This document shows, in pieces, positions 35,786 through 43,828 of a stretch of DNA of 64,000 nt. The position numbers were made by a program, and so were the translations under genes. The stretch covers positions 543,896 through 607,895 of the forward strand of contig NZ_JH992943.1 of assembly GCF_000315485.1 (NCBI RefSeq), written 5' to 3'. Under the pieces are notes generated by a model. That model was given only the letters and a program-made list of their open reading frames with translations, had not been told where the DNA came from and did not search any database. Origin of the DNA: Bacteroides oleiciplenus YIT 12058. GTDB lineage: Bacteria > Bacteroidota > Bacteroidia > Bacteroidales > Bacteroidaceae. Positions within the stretch are counted from its first letter, which is position 1; each line of letters starts with the position of its first letter.

Positions 35786-36368
35786 TTACTCTATTCTTAA
35801 ACAGTTCAAATCAGCCAACATATATAGATTCTTTTGTGTATCGTTATATAGAGATGATTACTACCATGCAAGAGTTACTTTAGACGAACTCAAAGGCATT
35901 ACAGGCGACAAAACCCTTAGTAACTTTACTAAAGACTTTAAAGAGTATTTAGAAATAAGTACTTATCGTACAGATTTAGGAAATGGCGTCAAGCCAAGAC
36001 ATAATGTGTATCATATACCACCTAAAGAACCTCAACATATTACTTTATCCAGAAGATTCATTGCCATTGACTTGGATAGTGCGACTAAGGGGTTCTTCAT
36101 TCAGTTAATGTTATTATCTCAATTCGCCAATATTGAAATGACTAAACCTAATATCATTAAGGAATTAAGTATTGACAAAAGCACCTTTGATAAATACTTA
36201 CGTAATTTACTAAGTGAATTTGTGTTTATGAATAATGGCTGTTTAGTTCTCCACACTGACAATATATTACTGGAAAATGATTTTAAAAGTCAAATGATAT
36301 TAGCTTCCAAATACCTTATAGGGAAAAATCCACCTAATGTTACTCTAAACAAGGATAAAGGTAAGTAG
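35739..36368 (+). CDS. Hypothetical winged-helix-like protein
   Basis: 209 residues from the ATG at 35739; ATGs at 35712 and 35733 are possible. The start lies within the preceding gene. Mostly helical with short strands: DELKGITGDKTLSNFTKDFKEYLEI and NIIKELSIDKSTFDKYLRNLLSEFVFMNNG look like two winged-helix units, an arrangement also seen in plasmid replication initiators. That role is only a possibility. A 480-base non-coding region with repeats follows, which would suit a replication origin. Confidence 0.55.
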   Translation: MERLIPTKCKNRATINYSILKQFKSANIYRFFCVSLYRDDYYHARVTLDELKGITGDKTLSNFTKDFKEYLEISTYRTDLGNGVKPRHNVYHIPPKEPQHITLSRRFIAIDLDSATKGFFIQLMLLSQFANIEMTKPNIIKELSIDKSTFDKYLRNLLSEFVFMNNGCLVLHTDNILLENDFKSQMILASKYLIGKNPPNVTLNKDKGK

Positions 36369-36866
36369 TGGGGAAAAATTAGTGGTTAGTAAGATATACT
36401 AATACACAGATTTTCCCCTCCCCTTATAAAATTCAGACCTAAGATAAACATAGAATTTTCATATCAAGAAAGAACAACCTTATACATAGGAATTTAATAA
36501 TAGAGCGTTGAGCGCACATATATACTACCCCTCCAAATAAGCACCCCCTATCATTTTAAATTGAGAGCCTTTTCCTGTAAGGTTGTCCCTGTAAGAGATT
36601 ACAGAATACTAAAAATAATGACAGTAATAAGCAACCAAGTAGTGTAACCAATTATGCCTCCCACCAAGTCTTGAAATAAAGTAGAATCTTGCGTGAAAGT
36701 TCACTCTACCAAATTGGGGAAGTAGTACCTTTTTTAATCCTTATGGCAAATCAAACCTTAAGGCTTATCTAATGGCACACACATTCCTATTTGATTAGTG
36801 AACTTTCATTTATAAGGTTCTCCTTTACTCAAAATTCACAAAGTATTCATTATTAAAATTGGGCTT
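36369..36866. other. 498-base non-coding region with inverted repeats; possible origin or control region
   Basis: No gene. GGGGAAAA/TTTTCCCC (36370-36377 with 36411-36418) forms a hairpin after the preceding gene. An 11-bp perfect inverted repeat, TGAAAGTTCAC (36694-36704) and GTGAACTTTCA (36798-36808), brackets 93 bases. CCTGTAAG occurs twice near 36570-36600. The half-site GTGAAC recurs at 38186-38260. Confidence 0.45.
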
Positions 36867-37103
36867 ATGGAAGCAGGAGATTATCTATTAGTGGTAGTTC
36901 TTATTGTGTTGGTGGTAGTTGGGTTAATCGTTAATCCAGTCATCGCTATTGCATTTGTTTTCTTTCTATTCATGCGTGGCAGTGTTAAAAAGCAAGAAGC
37001 TGAAAACAAGAGCAATGCAAAGTATTACAGAGATGTTATACAAGCCAGACAGGATGCAAGAATAGCAAAGGAATTAGAAAAGAACAAGAACATCAAAAAA
37101 TAG
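36867..37103 (+). CDS. Small membrane protein
   Basis: 78 residues. Residues 7-50 form one long or two short hydrophobic helices (LLVVVLIVLVVVGLIVNPVIAIAFVFFLFM), followed by a charged cytoplasmic-type helix (KKQEAENKSNAKYYRDVIQARQDARIAKELEKNK). No family. It ends three bases before the DUF3871 gene, so the pair is co-transcribed. Confidence 0.6.
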   Translation: MEAGDYLLVVVLIVLVVVGLIVNPVIAIAFVFFLFMRGSVKKQEAENKSNAKYYRDVIQARQDARIAKELEKNKNIKK

Positions 37104-37106
37104 ATT

Positions 37107-38117
37107 ATGGAAGCATTAGATTTACTACCCACAAGGAGAAGTGATTTACAAGAAATCGCTGAAACAGTTGATTACATGGAAGTAGTGGAACAACCTAAAA
37201 AGGATAATCCACACTTCATTGAAGCTAACACAAAGGAGGTTGATTTACAGCATTTAAAGACAGATTGTATTGTGCCAGTCTTTTCTAAGGATAATGAACT
37301 TACAATCTCACACCCTAACTTTATTGAAACTGTTTGGGATGCTGCAAACTCATTCTTTAGTGGTGAACGAATTGACAAACCAGACATTAGAATATCACAC
37401 ATTGTTAAAGGTCGTATTCCAGAAGCTATTCACAAACCTGTGAACCAGCTTTTAGAATCTGACAAGACACAATACTATGAGAGAATGATGTTCTGTTTTG
37501 AAGTGCCAACTATCTATGAAACGATTGAAGGGAACAAACTTACCTTATCTATTGGTGGCGTTCGTGCCTATAATCACATGAATCTATATTCCAAAAAGGG
37601 AATAGAGAAATTCAAAGTCTTTATAGGGTTTAAGAATCAAGTATGTTGTAACTTATGTGTGTTTACTGATGGGCTGAATAGCTGTTTGGAAGTTTCTAAT
37701 ACAAATGAATTATATCGTATTGTATTGGAAATGTTCAACAACTACAATCCAGCCAAACACATACATTTGATGCAAACGCTTACTGATTCTTATCTTACTG
37801 AACACCAGTTTTGCCAACTATTAGGAAGAATGAGACTTTACCAGTCATTGCCACAAGGCTATCAAAAGGAGATTCCAAGAATGTTGCTTACTGATACACA
37901 AATTAATAGTGTGTCTAAAGCATACATACAAGATGAAAACTTTGGTAGTTTAGGTAGTGATATTAATATGTGGAAATTCTATAATTTGCTGACAGGTGCA
38001 AATAAGAGTTCCTATATTGATAGTTTCTTAGACAGGTCGCTAAATGCTACAGAAATGGCAGTTGGTATTAATTCAGCTTTGCATGGTGATGAGAAATACA
38101 AGTGGTTTTTAGATTAG
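37107..38117 (+). CDS. DUF3871 family protein
   Basis: 336 residues, soluble. HFIEANTKEVDLQHLKTDCIVPVFSKDNELTISHPNFIETV and FKVFIGFKNQVCCNLCVFTDG are typical of DUF3871, a family of unknown function found on Bacteroidetes mobile elements. It contains a cluster of cysteines (CCNLC). It starts three bases after the small membrane protein. Nothing in the sequence points to a reaction. Confidence 0.75.
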   Translation: MEALDLLPTRRSDLQEIAETVDYMEVVEQPKKDNPHFIEANTKEVDLQHLKTDCIVPVFSKDNELTISHPNFIETVWDAANSFFSGERIDKPDIRISHIVKGRIPEAIHKPVNQLLESDKTQYYERMMFCFEVPTIYETIEGNKLTLSIGGVRAYNHMNLYSKKGIEKFKVFIGFKNQVCCNLCVFTDGLNSCLEVSNTNELYRIVLEMFNNYNPAKHIHLMQTLTDSYLTEHQFCQLLGRMRLYQSLPQGYQKEIPRMLLTDTQINSVSKAYIQDENFGSLGSDINMWKFYNLLTGANKSSYIDSFLDRSLNATEMAVGINSALHGDEKYKWFLD

Positions 38118-38185
38118 TGGCATTTGGGAATATTCAATATTGGGATATTCTCAATTTGTCACAACAAAAACATTCACTTCTCTAC

Positions 38186-38260
38186 AAAGTGAACATTCTA
38201 CTATCATTCAATTAGTTAGGTTATATCTAACATTTGGGTATTACATGGAATGTTCACTTT
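38186..38260. repeat. 13-bp perfect inverted repeat upstream of the second recombinase
   Basis: AAAGTGAACATTC (38186-38198) and GAATGTTCACTTT (38248-38260), 49 bases apart, ending 28 bases before the recombinase start. A weaker repeat, GTTAGG..CTAAC, lies inside. It may be an operator or a recombination site. Confidence 0.7.
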
Positions 38261-38288
38261 CATTCACCTACTAATAAAACTGAACATT

Positions 38289-38876
38289 ATGAGTTTAAAG
38301 TACAGCCAAACTACAAGTGATTATCTGCAATGGAATGAAGCAATGAAACTGATACGCCTACTCTATAAAGATGCCAACTATAAAATGAGCTTACTTATTA
38401 GTGTAGGGTGCTTTTGGGGATTGCGTATTAGTGACATTCTTTCTTTAAGGTGGAATGATATTCTAAATGTGGATGAGTTTTCTATCATTGAACACAAGAC
38501 AGGGAAACAACGTACCATTAGAATTAATTCCCAACTAAAGAGGCACATTGCAGATTGCTACAAGCAAATTAATCCCATTGGAATTAATGCACCTGTTTTA
38601 GTCAGTCAGAAGGGAACAGTGTACACTATCCAAAGGATTAACATTATTCTTAAGGAGATTAAAGCGAAGTACAAGTTATCAATTAATAACTTTAGTTGCC
38701 ATAGTCTTAGGAAGACATTTGGTAGACAGGTTTACAACCAGAATGCAGATAACGCTGAGCTTGCTTTAGTTAAACTAATGGAGTTGTTCAATCATTCCAA
38801 CGTAGCCATTACAAAACGTTACTTAGGACTAAGACAGGAAGAACTACTACACACTTATGATTGCTTAACTTTTTAG
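38289..38876 (+). CDS. Small XerC/D-like tyrosine recombinase
   Basis: 195 residues from the ATG at 38289. It is essentially a lone catalytic domain with all the key residues: WGLRISDILSLRW (Arg I, residue 46), the KTGKQRTIRI beta-hairpin lysine, CHSLRKTFG (H-x-x-R), LFNHSNVAITKRYLGL (His and Tyr). It lacks the arm domain and most of the core-binding domain of a classical integrase. The element already has a full integrase, so this one probably acts on another site, perhaps the nearby inverted repeat, or as an excision helper. Confidence 0.85.
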   Translation: MSLKYSQTTSDYLQWNEAMKLIRLLYKDANYKMSLLISVGCFWGLRISDILSLRWNDILNVDEFSIIEHKTGKQRTIRINSQLKRHIADCYKQINPIGINAPVLVSQKGTVYTIQRINIILKEIKAKYKLSINNFSCHSLRKTFGRQVYNQNADNAELALVKLMELFNHSNVAITKRYLGLRQEELLHTYDCLTF

Positions 38877-38910
38877 TACACTTCTAATTTGCTAATACAA
38901 ACGCTTTTCG

Positions 38911-39158
38911 TATATTTGTGCCAATCCTAGCAATAGGAGGACTTTTTATTAACGAAAGGCGTTTTGCATTATCCTTGTTCCTAAATTTCGCCAAAATTTA
39001 AACAATCACAGGGATATGCACAACGCCCATACTAATGTTATATATCTATCTTACTGATAGCTTATATATCGTTTGGTGTGGGCAACTGTTGTGTATTTGT
39101 GATTGGGGTGTTTGGCGACACCTAGGGACAGATATGCTAATAGTTCCCACACCTTTTT
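38911..39158 (+). ncRNA. Promoter-driven structured RNA or attenuator leader (candidate)
   Basis: A strong promoter (-33 TTG near 38889-38891, -7 TATATTTG 38911-38918, spacing 19) is followed by about 230 bases without a gene. These hold a hairpin AACGAAAGGCGTTT pairing with sequence at 38899-38912, a 101-base imperfect palindrome (39004-39104, ends AATCACA/TGTGATT) and GGTGTTTGGCGACACC. GGTGTGGG (39075-39082) can pair either back to GCCCATAC (39025-39032) or forward to CCCACACC (39146-39153), which is followed by TTTTT. The two exclusive pairings look like an attenuator ahead of the gene at 39209. Confidence 0.5.
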
Positions 39159-39208
39159 ATATGTAATAGTTTACCAAAGGGAACAGGTAAGCATTATATT
39201 TTAAGATA

Positions 39209-39460
39209 ATGAATGAAATAGCTAAGAGTTTTAAGCTGTCTCTAGAAAACCAATTAGATTCTATTGCCCAACAAATTATCAGTAGTTCCTCTATACCAAC
39301 TTCTGATACGTATGAAACCATATCTAATACAATCAAACAGTGTGGAGAAATGGCTAAACAAGAATACAAAGGTCTTGCTCACAATATAGGTATAACAGAA
39401 GATGAACTTAGATATATAATAAGTACAGCTGTACTCAAAACAATTGTCAAGTACAAATGA
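39209..39460 (+). CDS. Small hypothetical protein, first of a compact operon
   Basis: 83 residues, helical, no signal: MNEIAKSFKLSLENQLDSIAQQIISSS..., C-terminal ITEDELRYIISTAVLKTIVKYK. No family recognised. Its stop overlaps the start of the J-domain gene by four bases, so translation is coupled. The operon (39209-40905 and probably to 42433) begins directly after the structured leader. Confidence 0.55.
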   Translation: MNEIAKSFKLSLENQLDSIAQQIISSSSIPTSDTYETISNTIKQCGEMAKQEYKGLAHNIGITEDELRYIISTAVLKTIVKYK

Positions 39461-39711
39461 ATATCTGGAATAGGTTGATAGAACTATTTAATAGCTCAAC
39501 CAGTAATCACGAAGAAATGAACATAGTAGACAGTATAGCTAAATCGAAGATATTATACAAAAAGCTAATATCCATTACGCACCCAGATAGAAATCCAACC
39601 CAAGAAGAATTGGCTAAGGTCTTATCTGAAAGAATAAATGCAAATAGATATAATTACAGAGAATTAAAAAACATAGAACAAGAAGTATATAAAAAACTTT
39701 TAAAGCCATGA
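39457..39711 (+). CDS. J-domain (DnaJ-like) small protein
   Basis: 84 residues. The C-terminal ~55 residues read as a J domain: KILYKKLISITHPDRNPTQEELAKVLSERINANRYNYRELKNIEQEVY, with the HPD tripeptide at residues 42-44 between helix II and helix III. J proteins stimulate DnaK-type ATPases, so this may recruit host Hsp70. It overlaps both neighbours by four bases. Length is near the minimum for a J protein; there is no client-binding domain. Confidence 0.65.
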   Translation: MNIWNRLIELFNSSTSNHEEMNIVDSIAKSKILYKKLISITHPDRNPTQEELAKVLSERINANRYNYRELKNIEQEVYKKLLKP

Positions 39712-40118
39712 AGATAATCGATTTTATTAACAACCTATTGAACTCATTGTTGGATGGTTCATTTGAACGTATGAAAATTATATCTGCTATGAATCAAAGT
39801 TTTAAAGAATACTTTTACTCTGGAGAAATAAATAGATTATGCAAAGTATCTATTACAGCAGGTAATACAGAATATTCCCATGAAATGAGTGCCATATTTT
39901 TTAGAAGTGGATTTAAGATTTCGATAGAAAATGACAATGGATTAAAAGATTCTGAAGTAAGAGAAATATCTCAATACATATTATCCAATAAGGCTTTCAT
40001 AAGACAATTAATGTCACTTGGCTTTGATACACTAATTATTACAGGGAAAACTTCAGCAAAAGGAATGCAATACTGCTTAAAAAATTACACACAAATAGGA
40101 GGATTTTCTTTAGAATAA
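39708..40118 (+). CDS. Hypothetical protein
   Basis: 136 residues: amphipathic N-terminal helix (MKIIDFINNLLNSLLDGSFERMKII), then beta-rich sequence (NRLCKVSITAGNTEYSHEMSAIFFRSGFKISIEN) and a helical stretch (VREISQYILSNKAFIRQLMSLGFDTLII). No family. Start overlaps the J-domain gene (ATGA), implying coupled translation and perhaps a complex. Confidence 0.55.
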   Translation: MKIIDFINNLLNSLLDGSFERMKIISAMNQSFKEYFYSGEINRLCKVSITAGNTEYSHEMSAIFFRSGFKISIENDNGLKDSEVREISQYILSNKAFIRQLMSLGFDTLIITGKTSAKGMQYCLKNYTQIGGFSLE

Positions 40119-40125
40119 TAGAACA

Positions 40126-40905
40126 ATGGAAAGCTACAACTTAAATAAGATAGAATTAATCTCTTGTATTATTGAAAACACATACTCTATAAAGAAGAGC
40201 TATATTTCAAAGTGGTTCTCCACTCAAGAAATACAAGTAGAAGTATTGACTACAGAAGAGAAAGCTATATATAAGAATGGGGCTTTATTTGAGCATGAAG
40301 CAATCATTCATCACACGTTTAGAGAAGGGTATAAAACTAGGAAAAAAGGTGAATTCACAATGAAAACCAAAGAGAAATCTGTCTGGAAATGTGTGGAATA
40401 TGAAATGGATGGGAAATATAAATCCAATGAAATTCATGTATATAATTCAAGAAATGATTTAATTGAATCAATATATACAGAATATTCCCAAAGCACCTAT
40501 AAGTACCTGTATTTATACAATGAAAAAGGATATAAGTACAAATTTATTGATTATAATGGGGATATTAGTTATTATGAATATAATAATCTTAACCAAATCA
40601 CTAAGAAAACAACATTAAATTCACAAGGGCAAGAAATTTTAATCAAAGAATTTATATATAACAACTTGAACCAATGTGTTAAAATAATTACCACAGATAA
40701 GGTGAATAGCAAAAGAGAAGTAAGCGCATATAAAGATGATAGTTATAATAACACGATTTATATGCAATATTGTGACAATGGAGTAGAAATAATCATTACC
40801 TATGAATATAAATATGATGAATATGGAAATTGGATAGAAATGAGGCAATATCGAAATAATATTTTCAATTTACTAAGAACAAGAACGATACAATACAATG
40901 ATTAA
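40126..40905 (+). CDS. YD-repeat-like protein
   Basis: 259 residues, no signal peptide seen. From about residue 105 on it has short tandem beta repeats rich in Tyr/Asn/Asp: YLYNEKGYKYKFIDYNGD, YEYNNLNQITKKTTLNSQGQE, FIYNNLNQCVKI, YEYKYDEYGNWIEMRQY, close to the YD/RHS type. Such repeats form hollow shells in large toxins, but this protein is far too short to be an RHS toxin. It overlaps the transpeptidase-like gene by eight bases. Confidence 0.55.
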   Translation: MESYNLNKIELISCIIENTYSIKKSYISKWFSTQEIQVEVLTTEEKAIYKNGALFEHEAIIHHTFREGYKTRKKGEFTMKTKEKSVWKCVEYEMDGKYKSNEIHVYNSRNDLIESIYTEYSQSTYKYLYLYNEKGYKYKFIDYNGDISYYEYNNLNQITKKTTLNSQGQEILIKEFIYNNLNQCVKIITTDKVNSKREVSAYKDDSYNNTIYMQYCDNGVEIIITYEYKYDEYGNWIEMRQYRNNIFNLLRTRTIQYND

Positions 40906-41974
40906 ATTAATATTTTTAAGCTGTTGGATCACAGGGATTCTCTTTGTATCATGTCAGTACAAACAAAAGGAAGTAGTACAAATATCTACAATAGATAGTA
41001 CTATGCAGGTAAATGTTACCTCTATCTTAGAAAACAAGCTATCTGAAATCAATGCTCTATCTGGACAAGTCATTATAATGGAAGTTCAAACAGGACATAT
41101 TAAAACACTGGTTGGACTTACAAGAAAAGATAGTACAAATTATCAACCTTGTAACAAATTCAGCATACAAAGACCTACAGGACTAATGAACCCCATATCT
41201 ATATTGGCAGCTTTAGAAACTGGTAAGGTAAAATTGGATGATGCAGTTGATACTGGAAATGGAATTTACTCATTCAAAGGTGGAGCAATTAAAGACCACA
41301 ACTGGAATAGAGGTGGATATGGTGAGATTACAGTAAAGCAGGGATTGGCTTGTAATTCTAATATTGCCACAGTAAAGGCTACATTGGAAGCATTTAAAGA
41401 TAATCCAATGAGTTACGTAACACGTTTACACCAAATGGGTATGGGAGATTTAGACAAGCTAAAATACTTTGAAGAACTGCATCCCATTCGATTTATGACT
41501 AAAGATTCCATTTGGCGTGATACTGACTTGGCATTTACTTGTATTGGGTATAACTTATCTATTGCACCAGTCCAAATCCTAACCTTTTATAATGCCATTG
41601 CCAATAATGGCAGAATGATAACGCCTCAACTATATAAGGATAGTATAATAGTTATCAATCCACAGATAGCAAGTAAAGTGAGTATTGATAGCTTGAAACA
41701 AGCATTACTATTTAATATTACTGATGGATTAGGAAAGCCTGCATACTCTGATAAAGCAGCAATAGCAGGAATACAAGGTACTACTTTGCTAACTACTAAT
41801 GAAGATAGTACTAAGAATGAGTATGCAGCAGAGTTTTATGGCTACTTCCCTGCTGATAATCCAAAGTATAGTATCATTGTATCTATTAATAAGACTGGAT
41901 TACCTGTAAGTGGTGGGTTAATGGCAGGTGACATATTTAGACAAATTGCAGAATACATTATTAATCTCAAATAA
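40898..41974 (+). CDS. Transpeptidase-fold lipoprotein without catalytic residues (pseudo-PBP)
   Basis: 358 residues, lipoprotein signal ending LFVSC (Cys 19). The rest resembles the transpeptidase domain of class B penicillin-binding proteins: AALETGKVKLDDAVDTGNG, GEITVKQGLACNSNIATVK, MGMGDLD, IGYNLSIAPVQILTFYNAIANNGRM. However, the SxxK position reads PTGLMN (93-98), the SxN motif NSN (153-155) and the KTG motif GIQGTT (291-296), so the serine nucleophile and both lysines are missing. It cannot be an ordinary transpeptidase; peptidoglycan binding or protection is possible. It is followed after 9 bases by a lipocalin-like lipoprotein. Confidence 0.75.
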   Translation: MIKLIFLSCWITGILFVSCQYKQKEVVQISTIDSTMQVNVTSILENKLSEINALSGQVIIMEVQTGHIKTLVGLTRKDSTNYQPCNKFSIQRPTGLMNPISILAALETGKVKLDDAVDTGNGIYSFKGGAIKDHNWNRGGYGEITVKQGLACNSNIATVKATLEAFKDNPMSYVTRLHQMGMGDLDKLKYFEELHPIRFMTKDSIWRDTDLAFTCIGYNLSIAPVQILTFYNAIANNGRMITPQLYKDSIIVINPQIASKVSIDSLKQALLFNITDGLGKPAYSDKAAIAGIQGTTLLTTNEDSTKNEYAAEFYGYFPADNPKYSIIVSINKTGLPVSGGLMAGDIFRQIAEYIINLK

Positions 41975-41983
41975 TTAACTCAA

Positions 41984-42433
41984 ATGAAAACATTTAGAAT
42001 CTTAGCAGTCTTAGTAATGGCTGTAGTGTGTGTTAGTTTATCATCATGTAGTAAAGATGATGATAATGAGGATAAGCCTGTAATTGAACAAGCTAATCTA
42101 ATTGGCAAATGGCAGTCTACTTGGCAAAAAACTCATGAAATCGTAAATGGCAAAGAAGTAGTTACTTCTGATGAAGCCTATACTAATGGTTCATGGGAAT
42201 TTAAAGCAGATGGCACTTGTATTGAATATGATGGTACTACACCTGCACGTTGGACGTTAAAGGACAACAAGCTAACTGTTACTTACAACGATGGCTATTC
42301 TGACGTTCTTACAGTAAATGAACTTACAGCCAATAAGCTAATTCTTGCCTTTGAGGATTGGGACAACACAGATGATGGTGGCGAAGAACTGGATGATATT
42401 ACAACTACTACCTATAAGAAGATAACGAAGTAG
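41984..42433 (+). CDS. Lipocalin-like lipoprotein
   Basis: 149 residues. Signal ending SLSSC (about Cys 22) followed by an acidic linker (SKDDDNEDKP), then LIGKWQSTWQKTHE...GSWEFKADGTCIEYDG..ARWTLKDNKLTVTY, the pattern of Bacteroides lipocalin-like domains (GxW near the start). Small-ligand binding is usual for the fold; no ligand can be named. The acidic linker after the cysteine is of the kind associated with surface export in Bacteroidetes. Last gene of the operon, closed by a strong terminator. Confidence 0.75.
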   Translation: MKTFRILAVLVMAVVCVSLSSCSKDDDNEDKPVIEQANLIGKWQSTWQKTHEIVNGKEVVTSDEAYTNGSWEFKADGTCIEYDGTTPARWTLKDNKLTVTYNDGYSDVLTVNELTANKLILAFEDWDNTDDGGEELDDITTTTYKKITK

Positions 42434-42462
42434 TACCTTACACACCTAACCAGATTATCAAG

Positions 42463-42501
42463 AACAGCATTTGAGAATTAACTCATTTGCTGTTTTTTTT
42501 C
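42463..42501 (+). terminator. Rho-independent terminator of the lipoprotein operon
   Basis: AACAGCATTTGAG (42463-42475) pairs with CTCATTTGCTGTT (42482-42494), with T residues following. Confidence 0.85.
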
Positions 42502-42946
42502 TTGTAACCTTAGCCAATAAGAAATCACTACACAACAGATACATTTAGAACATAGTACCTTAATAAGGATATTTCAGACTATCATTCAAGACCTCAATTC
42601 ATACGATACCAACTATCAATTGAAATAACATCTTCGCTACAAAAGTATGATAGAACTGTATTCAGATACTTCTACAACCAGATTACCAATACAAATTTCA
42701 AACTCAATTATTATGAATATCTGTTATTCAGAAAGACAAAAACAGATTGGAAAGAAATAAATTAATGAATGAAATAAGGAGTATAGAACATTGCTGACAG
42801 AATTAAAAAATATACAATTTTCATAGTAAAGCGATATTTCGTTTGGCAAATGACAAGTAATTAACATATTACAGCATACTAAAATATGCTACTACAAAAA
42901 AAGTTCTTAAGTTTGCTACGAGTAACCAACTAATTAAATAAAAGAC
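42502..42946. other. 445-base non-coding region
   Basis: No gene or clear repeat; A/T-rich. It ends with a -7 box TAAGTTTG (42908-42915), 32 bases before the ExoX-C-like gene. Confidence 0.5.
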
Positions 42947-43348
42947 ATGGAACTATTAAAACTTCAAGATACCATCCCCTTTGGCAAACTAAAAGGAAAG
43001 ATAATTAATGAAATATGGAAAGAAAATCCAGCATACTTTAACTACCTCGTTAAAAGAAATGACAAATTTCTCTTAGACAGAACAGTCTTTTATGAACTAC
43101 AGCAATTATATCCAAATGAAAAAAAAAGAATAAAACAGCTATCTCTCTATAACATACGTAAAACTATATCAATATCTGATTTCTACACAGATGAAGAACT
43201 GGCTGAAAATAATAGAGAAATGATTGATTATGAACAACAAGAAAGGGATAGTGCTTTAAGGAACAGGTATTATGAAATGGGAGGACTTGATTTTGACCTA
43301 TGGCGAAGTGGTGAATTAGATGATATTGATTGTATAGATTGGGATTAG
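42947..43348 (+). CDS. Small protein with ExoX-like C-terminal domain
   Basis: 133 residues. The opening DTIPFGKLKGKIINEIWKENPAYFNYLVKRN matches the small domain found at the C-terminus of ExoX-type exonucleases and as a stand-alone in Bacteroidetes (consensus FGKYKG..I.EI...DP.YL.WL). There is no exonuclease domain. The C-terminal half is acidic (SGELDDIDCIDWD). Possibly a nucleic-acid-binding module; function unknown. Confidence 0.6.
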   Translation: MELLKLQDTIPFGKLKGKIINEIWKENPAYFNYLVKRNDKFLLDRTVFYELQQLYPNEKKRIKQLSLYNIRKTISISDFYTDEELAENNREMIDYEQQERDSALRNRYYEMGGLDFDLWRSGELDDIDCIDWD

Positions 43349-43447
43349 TACGAGTAACAAAAGAGACGTTATAAAGTAGAATGTATTCAAAGGAGTATTT
43401 AACAATGATAAATTCCTAAAAGAAATATCATCAAATTTACAAAAGTC

Positions 43448-43744
43448 ATGTGTGAATACGCTGAAATAGAAAATATCAAACTATCTAATGGTAAGACCAT
43501 CAAACAGGTAAATGAGGAAGTAAGCAAGGAAGTGGAACGCATTTACTTAGAAGGATGGAGCAAAGGGATTGCTATACCTTATAGAGATAACAAAGGGAAT
43601 ATCCATTTAGCTAATCCAGATGGAAGCGAAGACTTAGTAGAGTTCAATCGTAAAGAAAGAAGCTACAAAATTCTGTCACGTGTTGCAGACAAAGGAAAAG
43701 GCAGGTATGCCTACCTATTAATAGAACTAAATAAGCTACTTTAG
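43448..43744 (+). CDS. Hypothetical protein
   Basis: 98 residues, soluble: CEYAEIENIKLSNGKTIKQVNEEVSKEVERIYLEGWSKGIAIPYRDNKGNIHLANPDGSEDLVEF. The arrangement suggests a short beta-alpha-beta fold; no family recognised. It lies between the ExoX-C-like gene and the toxin-antitoxin pair. Confidence 0.5.
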   Translation: MCEYAEIENIKLSNGKTIKQVNEEVSKEVERIYLEGWSKGIAIPYRDNKGNIHLANPDGSEDLVEFNRKERSYKILSRVADKGKGRYAYLLIELNKLL

Positions 43745-43799
43745 CAATTACTTATATCATAATCAAAGTGTATTCTCTTGTTATTTCCCACATTTTGAC

Positions 43800-43807
43800 T
43801 ACCTTTG
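43800..43807 (+). promoter_or_regulatory. Promoter of the mntA-hepT operon
   Basis: -7 box TACCTTTG with TTG at 43778-43780 (spacing 19), 21 bases before the MntA start at 43829. Confidence 0.6.
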
Positions 43808-43828
43808 TATGCAAAGGAGACAATCATT

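Noticed and set aside
39004..39104. Integron attC site or retron non-coding RNA
   Set aside because: No reverse transcriptase is present, and the core-site bases of attC are not clear; a terminator/attenuator reading explains more of the sequence.
40126..40905. RHS toxin
   Set aside because: Far too short, with no C-terminal toxin domain or conserved RHS core; only YD-like hairpins are present.
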